A DNA stretch of 64,000 nucleotides, from NCBI GenBank assembly GCA_003215335.1, contig QCKM01000004.1, positions 62,001 to 126,000 on the forward strand, in the 5' to 3' direction. Shown piece after piece: positions 24,153 to 33,550 of this stretch. The notes below the pieces were generated by a model, which was not told the DNA's origin, ran no database searches, and saw only the letters and a list, made by a program, of their open reading frames with translations. The translations under genes were made by a program, and so were the position numbers. The DNA comes from Prochlorococcus sp. AG-409-P01 (GTDB lineage: Bacteria > Cyanobacteriota > Cyanobacteriia > PCC-6307 > Cyanobiaceae). Position 1 is the first letter of the stretch. Every line of letters begins with the position of its first letter.

Positions 24153-25049
24153 ATGGCGTTAATTCTTCCCCCTAGTTATCACAAGATTGCAGAGTTAGAG
24201 AAGAATCACATTTCATGGATTCAACCTGAACTTGCCGAGAGGCAGGACATAAGACCTTTAAGAATAGGCATTTTAAATATTATGCCTTTAGGAAAGCAGT
24301 ATGAATTTAACTTGCTGCACCCTCTTGGGTTATCACCTTTGCAAATAGAACCAATTTGGATCAGGCTAAAGTCACATCAATACAAAACATGGGATCTAGA
24401 ACATTTAGATGCTCTATATGTCTGGTGGGAGGATGCTATGTCACCTAAACCTTTGGATGGCCTAATTATTACTGGAGCACCTGTAGAACACATGCCATTC
24501 GAAGAGGTTAATTATTGGCGGGAATTTATTGAATTAGTCGATGAAGCGCGTATAGGCTGTGCTAGTACTCTTGGGCTATGTTGGGCAGGCTTTGCACTTG
24601 CTTATTTGGCCGGTGTCGATAAACAAAATTTCAACAATAAATTGTTTGGCGTGTTTCCAATGCGGAGGTTAATCCCAGGGCATGCTCTCATGGGTACTCA
24701 AGATGATCATTTTGTGTGTCCACAAAGTCGTCATGCGGGATTGCCGGATGGACAAATGGAGGCTGCACAACGGCAGGGGAAACTTCGTCTTCTTGCCCAT
24801 GGCGAAAAGGTTGGATATACCATCTTTGAAACAACTGATCAAAGACAATTGATGCACCTTGGCCACCCTGAATACAATGCTGGCAGGCTAGTGTCTGAGA
24901 TGGAAAGAGATAAGGCTAGAGGAGATGTGTTACCACCAGAAAATTTTAATCCAGATAGTCCACATACTTTGTGGAGGTCTCATCGGAATTTATTATTTCA
25001 ACAGTGGTTATGGTTCTGTTATCAAAGGATAAGCTTGGAGAATAGTTGA
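24153..25049 (+). CDS. metA: Homoserine O-acyltransferase (MetA type)
   Basis: First committed enzyme of methionine synthesis, transferring a succinyl or acetyl group to homoserine. The nucleophile Cys143 is in TLGLCWAGFA and the His238-Glu240 pair in HLGHPEYNAG, the MetA triad. At 298 residues the length is right. A strong AGGAGG at 24142-24147, five bases before the ATG, sets the start. Acetyl versus succinyl specificity cannot be told safely from annotation alone. No sulfhydrylase gene is adjacent in this window. Confidence 0.93.
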   Translation: MALILPPSYHKIAELEKNHISWIQPELAERQDIRPLRIGILNIMPLGKQYEFNLLHPLGLSPLQIEPIWIRLKSHQYKTWDLEHLDALYVWWEDAMSPKPLDGLIITGAPVEHMPFEEVNYWREFIELVDEARIGCASTLGLCWAGFALAYLAGVDKQNFNNKLFGVFPMRRLIPGHALMGTQDDHFVCPQSRHAGLPDGQMEAAQRQGKLRLLAHGEKVGYTIFETTDQRQLMHLGHPEYNAGRLVSEMERDKARGDVLPPENFNPDSPHTLWRSHRNLLFQQWLWFCYQRISLENS

Positions 25050-25074
25050 TAATAAAGTGGATACTTTAATGAAG

Positions 25075-26769
25075 TCAGCCATTCGCATCATGTTCATTCT
25101 GATTTGAAAGTAGTTTTAGTAAATCTTTTGTAAGGTGAGTGAGATTGATTCTTTCATCTATTGCAATAGAAAATCTTTGCTCTTCAATAGTTAATAATTC
25201 CTGCCAATGTTTTTGTAAATTTCTAATATTGTTATCAGCTTCTGACGGATCAAATTGTTCTGAAGCTCTTTGGCTGATCCTTTCTTCTGCAGTAGAATCA
25301 GAGCACCTGCAATCTATAATTGCATAAGGAACCATCAATTTTTTTGAGATTTTTTTCATTATAGCTCTCTCTTCTTCTCTAAGGAATGTTGCATCTAGAA
25401 TTATAGTATGGCCATTTTTTATACATATTTCTGCAATAGATGGCAACCATCTCTTAAATAAATAGTTGGTGACTTCTATGTTGTAAGGGTCATCTTTAAA
25501 ACGACTTAATGATCTTTTCCCTTGAAGGAATACCAGTGAGTATCCTTCGCATAGAATAGGTAGGAAACCCAAAAGCCTTTTCCTTTCAATGTCTGACCTT
25601 ACTCTTATTGCATTGAGTTTTCTGCACAGTAAATTGCTTATATAGGACTTTCCGCTGCCACTTAGTCCATGCATTAAAATTAAACCATTAGACTTTTCGT
25701 TATTAATATTATTTGCATGCGCGAGATAAGAATCTATTTCTTTATTTATTAATATTATTTCATTTTTGCTTTTTTCATGTCCAAGCTCTTTGATAATCTG
25801 ACTTAATTTTAGTCCAGATACTTTGGCTCTGACTAAGGATCTATATGCTGAATACCACTGCATTTGATCTAATGCAAAGTAATCCCCTGTGATTTCTAGC
25901 CACTTGTTTAATAATGTGATTTTATTTTTTTTGCCTGAATTAACTTCTAAATCTATAGCAAGAAATGCAATCTCACTTATAGGATCGATCCATCTTAACT
26001 CTGGCTTGAAATCAATGGCATCAAAGACCACTAACCTATTCATTTTATTTAGATAAATGTTGCCTGTATGTAAGTCTCCATGACATTCTCTTATGGCGTG
26101 ACAGTTTATTCTTTCTTTGAATTTCTTATATATATGCTTTTTATTTGCATCTTTTATTTCTATTTGAAGTTTTAAATTTTTGCTTTGGTTTTTATCTAAT
26201 GGTAATTCGCTTAGTGCAGCAATGTTTTTTTCTACTGGACGAATTATGTTATTAAACAATTCTAATTTATTCATTTTAACTGCCTGTTCGGTACTGAGGT
26301 GAAACTTGGCTACATCAATTGCAAGCCTAATTATTGATTCGGTATTTGACCTGCCTAGTCTTAATTGATTTTTTAGTAAACTTGAAGCAGGAAATTGATT
26401 CATTTTTATAGCTATATCTATAGAGTCTTCTATTCCACTCTTAAGTTCTCTAACAGAAGTGTCTTCAACTTTAGGATTGTTTACCGAACCTGTGATCCTT
26501 GATATGCCTATATAAAGTTCTGAAGCAAGTCTTCTGTTAAGTCTAATTTCTTCATTGCAGAATTTAATACGTTGATCAATATCTTTAGCTTTTACATAGT
26601 CTAGATTTATCGCTTTTTTTATTTTGTATGCATATTTACCAGTAAGAACAATCCATGAAATATGCGTTTCAATCAATTCTATCTTATTAACTTCATGAGG
26701 GTATGCATTTTTTTTCATCAGAGACTTTATCAATGACTCTTGTGTGTTATCGATGTTTGCTCCTCCCAA
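25075..26769 (-). CDS. APH-like kinase domain fused to a P-loop kinase (AAA_33)
   Basis: A 564-residue two-domain protein. The N-terminal two thirds resemble aminoglycoside-phosphotransferase folds: the catalytic loop ECHGDLHTGNIYLN lies near residue 228 and the metal-binding Asp in VVFDAIDF follows. The C-terminal third is a P-loop kinase of the AAA_33 type with Walker A LMHGLSGSGKSY and an RVRSDIERKRLLGF segment. Many bacteria have this fused family, annotated as bifunctional aminoglycoside phosphotransferase/ATP-binding protein; the natural substrate is unknown and drug resistance is unlikely. It is divergent from the AlkB gene, 83 bases away. Confidence 0.87.
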   Translation of the reverse strand: MGGANIDNTQESLIKSLMKKNAYPHEVNKIELIETHISWIVLTGKYAYKIKKAINLDYVKAKDIDQRIKFCNEEIRLNRRLASELYIGISRITGSVNNPKVEDTSVRELKSGIEDSIDIAIKMNQFPASSLLKNQLRLGRSNTESIIRLAIDVAKFHLSTEQAVKMNKLELFNNIIRPVEKNIAALSELPLDKNQSKNLKLQIEIKDANKKHIYKKFKERINCHAIRECHGDLHTGNIYLNKMNRLVVFDAIDFKPELRWIDPISEIAFLAIDLEVNSGKKNKITLLNKWLEITGDYFALDQMQWYSAYRSLVRAKVSGLKLSQIIKELGHEKSKNEIILINKEIDSYLAHANNINNEKSNGLILMHGLSGSGKSYISNLLCRKLNAIRVRSDIERKRLLGFLPILCEGYSLVFLQGKRSLSRFKDDPYNIEVTNYLFKRWLPSIAEICIKNGHTIILDATFLREEERAIMKKISKKLMVPYAIIDCRCSDSTAEERISQRASEQFDPSEADNNIRNLQKHWQELLTIEEQRFSIAIDERINLTHLTKDLLKLLSNQNEHDANG

Positions 26770-26852
26770 AAAGATAGAGAACCTACAGTCTGATAGTAAG
26801 TTTTACTATATCCAACTAAAGAATAGCCTCTAGTTGCCTTATATGAGTAATA

Positions 26853-27440
26853 TTGAATATATCTATGGACAGGCTTGAATTGTCTCAGTTGCCCTTTACT
26901 TATATAGCAGCTTGGATCGACAAATCTTCAGCTTTAACCTGGAAGGACCAAATTAATAATTCCGTTTTTTGGCAACAGCCAACCATAAACCTTTTCGGGA
27001 AAACACACAATATACCCAGGATGACTTCCTTTTTGGCTGACATTGATATTACATATACTTATAGTGGTGTAAGTCATCATTCGGAAGGTTGGCCATCTTG
27101 GTTTCTTCCATTATTAGAACAAATAAATACTTCTTGTAATCAAAACTTCAACGGATGCCTCCTAAACCTCTATCGCAGTGGCTTAGATCGTATGGGCTGG
27201 CATTCGGATAATGAACCTGAAATAGATCAGACTATGCCTATTGCCTCACTTTCTTTGGGTGCCTCAAGAGACTTATGCTTTAAACATCGGTTTGAGCCAT
27301 GCCGATATAATTTGCGTTTAAATGCTGGTGATTTATTGATAATGCACCCTGGATGCCAAGAAAAATGGCTTCATTGCTTACCAATTAGAAAAAATGTCTC
27401 AGAATCAAGAATAAACCTTACGTTTAGAAGGTTTATTTGA
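26853..27440 (+). CDS. AlkB-family Fe(II)/2-oxoglutarate dioxygenase
   Basis: A 195-residue dioxygenase that repairs alkylated bases by oxidative demethylation. Iron ligands are His117 and Asp119 (WHSDNE) and His174 (HCLP); the 2-oxoglutarate pair is Arg186 and Arg192 in SRINLTFRR. The LLNLYRSGLDRMGWHSDNEPE stretch (residues 103-123) is the family hallmark. It resembles the ALKBH2/3-like bacterial group more than E. coli AlkB. A 10-base inverted repeat begins at its stop codon. Confidence 0.93.
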   Translation: MNISMDRLELSQLPFTYIAAWIDKSSALTWKDQINNSVFWQQPTINLFGKTHNIPRMTSFLADIDITYTYSGVSHHSEGWPSWFLPLLEQINTSCNQNFNGCLLNLYRSGLDRMGWHSDNEPEIDQTMPIASLSLGASRDLCFKHRFEPCRYNLRLNAGDLLIMHPGCQEKWLHCLPIRKNVSESRINLTFRRFI

Positions 27441-27492
27441 ATATCATTTTTGTCTCATTATCAAATTAGTTAAGCAATTTTTAAATGATATT
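27440..27492. repeat. Perfect 10-base inverted repeat after the alkB-like gene
   Basis: AATATCATTT at 27440-27449 and AAATGATATT at 27483-27492 can pair across a 33-base loop. It starts on the last base of the stop codon. The A+T-only-plus-one stem is weak, so it may be a poor terminator, a protein site or chance. Confidence 0.35.
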
Positions 27493-27573
27493 ATTTGATC
27501 TTAATTTATACTTCTAATATAAAACCTAAAAGATATCCTTCATGGCAAGATATTTGTCTAAATTTAAATCAAC

Positions 27574-27852
27574 CTAGGTTTCACCTTCAGGAGGCTTGGG
27601 GGCAGATGACTTTGCTTTGGCTTCCGCTTCCGCTTTGGCTTTAGCTTTAGCTTCTGCCTCGGCCTGCATTTGGGCTTCTTTCAGCCTTTGAGCTTCCGCT
27701 TCGGCTTTGGCTTTGGCTTCTGCTTGCTCTCTTGCTGCTTTCTCAGCGAGATATCCCTTTACAGTGATGTTGTCAAAAGTTTTAAGTAGGCCAATAACAA
27801 TGGGTACGTGAACAAGTCCACCAATAACCACTGTGAGAGAGTTGTAGGCCAT
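27574..27852 (-). CDS. Membrane-anchored Ala/Glu/Lys-rich protein
   Basis: The 92-residue product begins MAYNSLTVVIGGLVHVPIVIGLLK, one membrane helix, then continues as about 45 residues made almost only of Ala, Glu, Lys and Gln (AREQAEAKAKAEAEAQ and so on) and a Pro-rich end (KPPEGET). A clear AGGAG six bases before the ATG at 27852 fixes the start; an upstream frame start at 27945 is not needed. The repeat should form a long single alpha-helix or coiled coil projecting from the membrane. Function unknown. Confidence 0.7.
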   Translation of the reverse strand: MAYNSLTVVIGGLVHVPIVIGLLKTFDNITVKGYLAEKAAREQAEAKAKAEAEAQRLKEAQMQAEAEAKAKAKAEAEAKAKSSAPKPPEGET

Positions 27853-28051
27853 TCTCCTATTTAGCTGTATAAACTGACTATACATTGAAAATCTAGTGAT
27901 AACGCCGCCGCTTGTTTTTGTGTTCTTATTTCTTAGAGACTGCACAGATCTCAGTATGATCGTTACACCTAAACTCGTGAGAAGTCAGTAATGCTTTGGG
28001 TTTAGGGAATTTCCTTATCCCCTGCACAAATTTTTATACCTGTTTTTTGGG

Positions 28052-28792
28052 TTACATCATTTGGTTGAGGAAGCGACGGCTTCTCTCATTTTGCGCATGA
28101 GAAAAAAAGTCTTCTGGCGCTGAGATCTCCACAATTTTTCCTTCGTCCATGAACACAACCTTGTCGGCGACTTCTCTTGCAAAACCTATCTCGTGAGTTA
28201 CTACAACCATTGTCATCCCATTATTTGCAAGTTGCTTCATTGCATCAAGGACTTCTTTGACTCGCTCAGGATCTAGTGCACTTGTTGGCTCATCAAACAG
28301 TATTAATTCTGGTTCCATAGCTAATGCCCTTGCAATAGCAACTCGTTGTTGCTCTCCTCCGCTTAGTTGACTGGGGAATTTCATTGCGTGTTCAGCAATC
28401 CCCATCTGAGCTAATAATTGAAAAGCTTTTGATGCCACCTCTTCTTTATTTCGCTTCTGAACTTTGATTGGAGCAATCGTAATGTTATCTATGATTGATA
28501 AGTGCGGAAATAGATTGAATTGCTGAAACACCATGCCTACACGTCTTCGTATACGCATGACTTTTCTTTCGTCATGATATGAATCTAATTCAACCCCTAG
28601 GACTTCAATTATTCCTTCGTCGATTGATTCAAGACCATTAAAAGTCCTTATAAGTGTACTCTTTCCTGAACCAGAAGGTCCCATTATAACAGTAACTTCT
28701 CCCTTACCCACTTCTAAGGATACTTCGTCAAGAGCTTTTTTCCCTCCCTGAAAGGTCTTGACTACACCCTTTGCTTTAATTACTGATTTCAT
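28052..28792 (-). CDS. Polar amino-acid ABC transporter, ATP-binding protein
   Basis: A 246-residue GlnQ/AapP/BgtA-type ATPase that powers uptake of amino acids. Walker A is GPSGSGKST near residue 38, the Q-loop [10 protein letters not shown], signature [15 protein letters not shown], Walker [15 protein letters not shown], and switch His in VVTHEIGFA. Its start overlaps the end of the downstream-named permease gene by 17 bases, and the four transporter genes share one strand in the order binding protein, permease, permease, ATPase. Confidence 0.95.
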   Translation of the reverse strand: MKSVIKAKGVVKTFQGGKKALDEVSLEVGKGEVTVIMGPSGSGKSTLIRTFNGLESIDEGIIEVLGVELDSYHDERKVMRIRRRVGMVFQQFNLFPHLSIIDNITIAPIKVQKRNKEEVASKAFQLLAQMGIAEHAMKFPSQLSGGEQQRVAIARALAMEPELILFDEPTSALDPERVKEVLDAMKQLANNGMTMVVVTHEIGFAREVADKVVFMDEGKIVEISAPEDFFSHAQNERSRRFLNQMM

Positions 28793-29822
28793 TTGATTTA
28801 ATTGTTAAGATGTTCGGATCTAGTTCTTGTTCTAGACGTCTAGCTAATAAGGCCATAGAAGTACAGATTAGCCAATAAACTGCTGCAATCCAAACATATA
28901 CTTCAAGGTACCTTCCCATGAAATTCGGATTAGCTAATAAACTTCTGCTAATTCCTAGAAGCTCGACTAATCCAAGTATTGCCATTAAGCTTGTATTCTG
29001 AAGTAAACCTATAGCTTGATTCGTGAGGGCTGGTATTGCAGTTCTAAGAGCTTGTGGCAGCATTATTAAAATTGCAATTTGTTTGGGATTAAGCCCGAGT
29101 GCCTCCGCAGCTTCTACTTGTGTTTTAGGAATTGCTTGTAGTCCTCCTCTAACATCTTCAGCTACATAAGCCGCTGCAAATACGGCAAATGCCAGAATTG
29201 CTCTAACTACTCGATTAATATCAAATTCGACAGGAAGAAAAAGTGGAATTAATAGTTGCCCAAAAAATAGAATTGCAATCAAAGGTACTGATCTCATTGA
29301 ATCTATATATATACCGCAGCTATATTTGATTATTGCTAGTTTACTTCGTCGACCTAATGCAAGAAGTATTCCAAGAGGCATAGCTATAAAGGCACTTGAT
29401 AAAGCAAGTATTAATGTCAAGGCAAGGCCTCCCCATTTGTGTGAGGCTACTGGGATCAAGCCAGGTCCTCCAGCCATAAGAACTAAACCAGAAGGAAGCA
29501 TTAATATCCATATCCAGGGGAGAGATTTTTGAAGTATTCCTTTTCGACGCCAAGTCAATGTGATTATTGTAAGAGTTGAAAGTGAAAGCATCCAAATCAT
29601 TGGCCTCCACTTCTGATCAGCTGGATAACTTCCTATTGCATAGAGATCTAGATTGTCTGATACTACATTCCAGTTTGCTTCGAGAATAAACCATGAGACA
29701 ATTAATGTTGCCACCCAGAGGATTAGCAACATTAAAAACATGGTCACGATAAAATCAACTGGCTTATTTCTTATCCAGCGCTTTAAGGAAAAGAGGTTTA
29801 AGTTTTTTTTGATAAATTTCAT
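28776..29822 (-). CDS. Polar amino-acid ABC transporter, permease (AapM/NatH-like)
   Basis: A 348-residue His/Glu/Gln/Arg-type permease with about eight membrane helices. The ATPase-coupling EAA loop reads [24 protein letters not shown], and [13 protein letters not shown] precedes it. The extra N-terminal 100 residues, including a large loop, are typical of AapM-type subunits that pair with AapQ. It lies 52 bases from the other permease gene and overlaps the ATPase gene. Confidence 0.93.
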   Translation of the reverse strand: MKFIKKNLNLFSLKRWIRNKPVDFIVTMFLMLLILWVATLIVSWFILEANWNVVSDNLDLYAIGSYPADQKWRPMIWMLSLSTLTIITLTWRRKGILQKSLPWIWILMLPSGLVLMAGGPGLIPVASHKWGGLALTLILALSSAFIAMPLGILLALGRRSKLAIIKYSCGIYIDSMRSVPLIAILFFGQLLIPLFLPVEFDINRVVRAILAFAVFAAAYVAEDVRGGLQAIPKTQVEAAEALGLNPKQIAILIMLPQALRTAIPALTNQAIGLLQNTSLMAILGLVELLGISRSLLANPNFMGRYLEVYVWIAAVYWLICTSMALLARRLEQELDPNILTIKSNEISN

Positions 29823-29874
29823 GATTTGATTGATGGTTGGATTGACTAATGCTTAACTCTTAATCTCTTTTACG

Positions 29875-30765
29875 TTATTTAATCCTCATGACAAGTTTAT
29901 TTAATATATTCATACTGCCAGTTATTAATAAGTTTAGTACTAGAAAGCTTGCTAATAATATTATGAAACCTTCTATCGCTCTTCCTGTTTGAGTTATTGT
30001 AGTATCACTAACTGCATAAATATCAGCATAGCCGACTGCAATAGCAAGGGTGCTGTTCTTTGCTAAATTAAGATATTGACTTGTAAGTCCAGGGATTATT
30101 GCTGGTAATGATTGAGGTATTATTATATGTATTAGTCCTAGCCTTTCATTAAGACCAAGGCTTCTAAATGATTCCCATTGACCACGGTTTACTGAATTTA
30201 AACCCCCTCTAACAACTTCTGCAATTGAGGCCCCTGTAAAAATAGTAAGGCCAATTAGTAAGGCACAAAACTCTACACTAATATTCACTCCTGCTATTCG
30301 AAGGCTTTGATTGGATAGAGAGAGTAATTTCCCGATTGGTTCAAGTGGTGTGTTTGGAAGACTTAAGAAAGCGACAAAATACCAAAAGAACAATTGCAAT
30401 AATAATGGAATTTGCCTTATCAAAGCAACATAGAGACTTGAGATACTTTTGACTAATAAGTTGCTACTACTTCGAGCAGTTCCAGCAATAATTCCTAATA
30501 ATGTTGCAAGTATAAGGCTAAATAGTATTACTTTAAGACTATTTATCCAGCCAATAAATAATGCCCATGCATAAGTATCTGAGGGTTTATAGGGTAGAGA
30601 GGTCTCTGCGAGGGCAAAGCCTGCTGGCCTCATTAGCCATTTAAAGTTTATTCCAATACCAGTGCGAATAAGGTTGACTATTAAATTATTAAAGAGAACT
30701 CCTAATATACAAGATATGATAAAGGCTATTATTAGTTGATATAAGAACGATTTTGGGATTCTCAT
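29875..30765 (-). CDS. Polar amino-acid ABC transporter, permease (AapQ/NatG-like)
   Basis: A 296-residue permease of the same HisM family, the second half of the channel. The coupling loop is QWESFRSLGLNERLGLIHIIIPQSL after IAEVVRGGLNSV. About six to eight hydrophobic helices are visible. It lies 6 bases after the binding-protein gene, so the operon is tight. In Anabaena and rhizobia, such two-permease sets take up a broad range of polar amino acids. Confidence 0.93.
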   Translation of the reverse strand: MRIPKSFLYQLIIAFIISCILGVLFNNLIVNLIRTGIGINFKWLMRPAGFALAETSLPYKPSDTYAWALFIGWINSLKVILFSLILATLLGIIAGTARSSSNLLVKSISSLYVALIRQIPLLLQLFFWYFVAFLSLPNTPLEPIGKLLSLSNQSLRIAGVNISVEFCALLIGLTIFTGASIAEVVRGGLNSVNRGQWESFRSLGLNERLGLIHIIIPQSLPAIIPGLTSQYLNLAKNSTLAIAVGYADIYAVSDTTITQTGRAIEGFIILLASFLVLNLLITGSMNILNKLVMRIK

Positions 30766-30771
30766 CGCTTT

Positions 30772-31824
30772 TTATTTAAATGGTGGTGATATTAATAACC
30801 CACCATTTAAATATGAATTATTTTGACCTCTAGGTATATGTACATTGCTGTTTGGCCCTAGATGACGCTCGTATATCTCGGCATAGTTTCCTGTACTTCT
30901 TATTATTCTAACTACAAAATCATTTGGCAGGCCTAGCTTTTGGCCTATCTCACCATCAACACCTAGAAATCTTCGTAAGGAAGAAAGATTTTGATTTGTC
31001 TTGGCTTCATTCAATTTTTCATAAATATTGTTTTGATTTATGCCTAACTCTTCAGCTCTAAACAGGGCAAATATTACCCAGCGCATAGCATCACTTAATC
31101 TTTGGTCTCCTCCTATGGAGGCTGGTGCCAATGGCTCTTTGCTTATGGTTTTATTTAGTATTAAATGTTCATTTGGATTTGAGAATGAAGAGCGCGCAGC
31201 TGCAAGTTGCGACTTGTCTGATGTCATTGCTTTACAACGACCTTGTAAATAGCCTGCGATTACTTGATTTAAATCTTGATATTTTATTGGTCTATAAGCC
31301 ATGCCAAGCCGTTGGAACTCATCATTGAGATTTTGTTCTGTCGTTGTTCCTGAACCCACACATATATCACTATTCTTCAATTGATTTATTTTTTCTATTC
31401 TACTTTGTTTCTTAACCATAAAACCTTGGCCATCATGAAAAACTATTGGAGCAAAAGTTAAACCATTACCTTGATAAGCATCTCTGCTCAAATTAAATGT
31501 GGTATTTCGTGATAGGAGATCAATTTCCCCTGTCTTTAGTGCAGTAAATCTTTCAGGAGCTGTTAGTGGACGATATTGGACTTTTGTTGGGTCTCCAATA
31601 AATGCAGCCGCCATTGCTTTGCAAATGTCAACGTCAAGACCTTTGTATTGACCATCACCATCTAGAAAACTAAAGCCAGGAATTTTTCCACTTACCCCAC
31701 ATCTTAATACCCCTCGATTTTTGATTACATCCAGTCTTGAGTTTTTACTTGCCGTGTCTATGGTTGCGCAGCCGGCCAGTAGAACTGACAGGCTTATTAG
31801 GCCGTAGATCAAACGTTTAGTCAT
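30772..31824 (-). CDS. Polar amino-acid ABC transporter, binding lipoprotein (AapJ/NatF-like)
   Basis: A 350-residue periplasmic binding protein, family 3. It starts with a lipoprotein signal whose lipobox is LLAGC (Cys near residue 19). The fold begins at VIKNRGVLRCGVSGKIPGFSFL, with GLDVDICKAMAAAFI and YRPLTAPERFTALKTGEIDLLSRNTT as ligand-site landmarks. It is the first gene of the transporter operon. Low-light picocyanobacteria often keep such amino-acid uptake. No obvious NtcA site lies in the 117 bases upstream. Confidence 0.93.
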   Translation of the reverse strand: MTKRLIYGLISLSVLLAGCATIDTASKNSRLDVIKNRGVLRCGVSGKIPGFSFLDGDGQYKGLDVDICKAMAAAFIGDPTKVQYRPLTAPERFTALKTGEIDLLSRNTTFNLSRDAYQGNGLTFAPIVFHDGQGFMVKKQSRIEKINQLKNSDICVGSGTTTEQNLNDEFQRLGMAYRPIKYQDLNQVIAGYLQGRCKAMTSDKSQLAAARSSFSNPNEHLILNKTISKEPLAPASIGGDQRLSDAMRWVIFALFRAEELGINQNNIYEKLNEAKTNQNLSSLRRFLGVDGEIGQKLGLPNDFVVRIIRSTGNYAEIYERHLGPNSNVHIPRGQNNSYLNGGLLISPPFK

Positions 31825-31941
31825 CGGACAAATAATTAAACCAACTTCAGTCTCCCAGATCTTTTTGCAATTATCTAGTAAGTTTTGGAACTAGTTATTT
31901 TATCTTTTTTTGCTTTAAAGCGGGCAATAATTTATTTCTGT

Positions 31942-33519
31942 CTATATATGCGATTGTTCTTGAGACCCCATTCTTTCAAAGAGGTCAAGACTTACTTCAT
32001 TCAATCCAACTATTTCAACACTAGACCCGCCACTACTTAATTTTCGTATTATTTGATTGAGGGCTGCTACTCCGCTTTGATCCCAAATATGGGCCTTAGA
32101 CATATCAATAATTATCCTGGCAGGGTGATCATGTGCGTCAAAACCTTCTAGGAAATATATTTTACTTACAAAAAATAACTGCCCAGTCACTTCATATCTA
32201 ATTTCCTCTGGGCTTATTCTTGTTAAAGTCACATTAATTACTTTAGCAACTTTTCTGCTGAATAATATGCCTGCAAGGGCCACGCCTGCCAATACACCTA
32301 ATGCGAGGTTATGAGGTGTAGTTAACATTGTTACTGAGAATGTCATCAGCATTACGGCTGAATCACTTTTAGGTATTTTCGAAAAGTTTTTAAGCGAGTT
32401 TGTGTCAGCAGTACTTATTGCAATAGTAATCATTACTGCTACTAATGCAGCCATAGGTACTTTTTCAAGCCATGGTCGACAGAGCAGAATCATAGCTAAA
32501 AGTGTTACTCCTGATGAAAAAGTTGACAATCTTGTACGACCTCCATTTTCTGTATTCATAACAGACTGTCCCACTAGTGCACATCCGGCCATGCCACCAA
32601 AAAGAGAGGAAATTATGTTTGCAATTCCTTGACCTCTAGCTTCAACATTCTTGTTTGAATTTGTATCAGTTATGTCATCGACTATATCTTGAGTTAGGAA
32701 TGTCTCCATAAGTCCGACCACAGAGATTGCTAATGCAGTTGGTAATACAATTCCAAATGTTTCTAGATTAAATGGAACCTTGCCTTGGGTAATTGAGCCA
32801 AATGGTATGCCAAAACTTGGAAGTCCTGATGGTAGCTGCCCTAAATCCTTTATGGTGGGTATATCAAGATTAAATATTATCGTTACAAACGTTATGGCTA
32901 GGATCGCTACTAGTTGGGACGGGATTAACTTAGTTATTTTAGGTAAACCATAAATTATTAATAACCCTATTAAAACTAGCAACCAAACAATTGGGATCTG
33001 CCCACCTGTAGGAAGTATATGTTTTGCACTTTCTAATGTAACTTCTTCTCCATAGTGAAAATTTACACCTAACTGAGGTAATTGCGCTTGGAGTATTAAT
33101 AATGCTAGTGCATTTACGAAACCACTAAGAACTCCTATTGGTACAAAACGCATTTGATATGCGAGTCGTAAGTACCCCCAAATAATCTGAAAAACCCCAG
33201 TTAGTATTCCGGCGGCTAATAGGTACGAAATTCCTAGCCCATCTCCACGGGAATTTCCTGTGGCAACTAGACCTGTCATCAGAAGAGCTGTTGACCCTGT
33301 CGCAGAGGTGATCATTGCTGTTCGACCACCAACAAATGCAATGGTTATTGAAAGGACAAAAGCACCAAAGAGTCCTACTTGGGGATCAACTCCAGCGATG
33401 CCTGAAAATGCGATCGCTTCTGGAATCATGGCAAATGCAACCACAAGCCCTGATAGCAATTCTTTTCTAGGCTTCGTAAACCAATTGTTGAAGCTTGACT
33501 TTGTCGAGGTTGTGATCAT
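31942..33519 (-). CDS. SulP-family anion transporter with STAS domain
   Basis: A 525-residue transporter with about 12 membrane helices and a C-terminal STAS domain (about 435-520). The SulP motif is in [31 protein letters not shown] at the start. Cyanobacterial SulP proteins include the bicarbonate carrier BicA and sulfate or uncharacterised carriers; the sequence alone does not separate these. The STAS part reads [15 protein letters not shown] and ends normally. It lies downstream of the FAD oxidoreductase gene, 31 bases apart on the same strand. Confidence 0.92.
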   Translation of the reverse strand: MITTSTKSSFNNWFTKPRKELLSGLVVAFAMIPEAIAFSGIAGVDPQVGLFGAFVLSITIAFVGGRTAMITSATGSTALLMTGLVATGNSRGDGLGISYLLAAGILTGVFQIIWGYLRLAYQMRFVPIGVLSGFVNALALLILQAQLPQLGVNFHYGEEVTLESAKHILPTGGQIPIVWLLVLIGLLIIYGLPKITKLIPSQLVAILAITFVTIIFNLDIPTIKDLGQLPSGLPSFGIPFGSITQGKVPFNLETFGIVLPTALAISVVGLMETFLTQDIVDDITDTNSNKNVEARGQGIANIISSLFGGMAGCALVGQSVMNTENGGRTRLSTFSSGVTLLAMILLCRPWLEKVPMAALVAVMITIAISTADTNSLKNFSKIPKSDSAVMLMTFSVTMLTTPHNLALGVLAGVALAGILFSRKVAKVINVTLTRISPEEIRYEVTGQLFFVSKIYFLEGFDAHDHPARIIIDMSKAHIWDQSGVAALNQIIRKLSSGGSSVEIVGLNEVSLDLFERMGSQEQSHI

Positions 33520-33550
33520 CGTTAATGTTTTTTCGACTGTGATTTAGAGA

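Noticed and set aside
25075-26769. Aminoglycoside-resistance gene
   Set aside because: The APH-like fold here belongs to a fused kinase family common in bacteria without antibiotic function; no resistance context.
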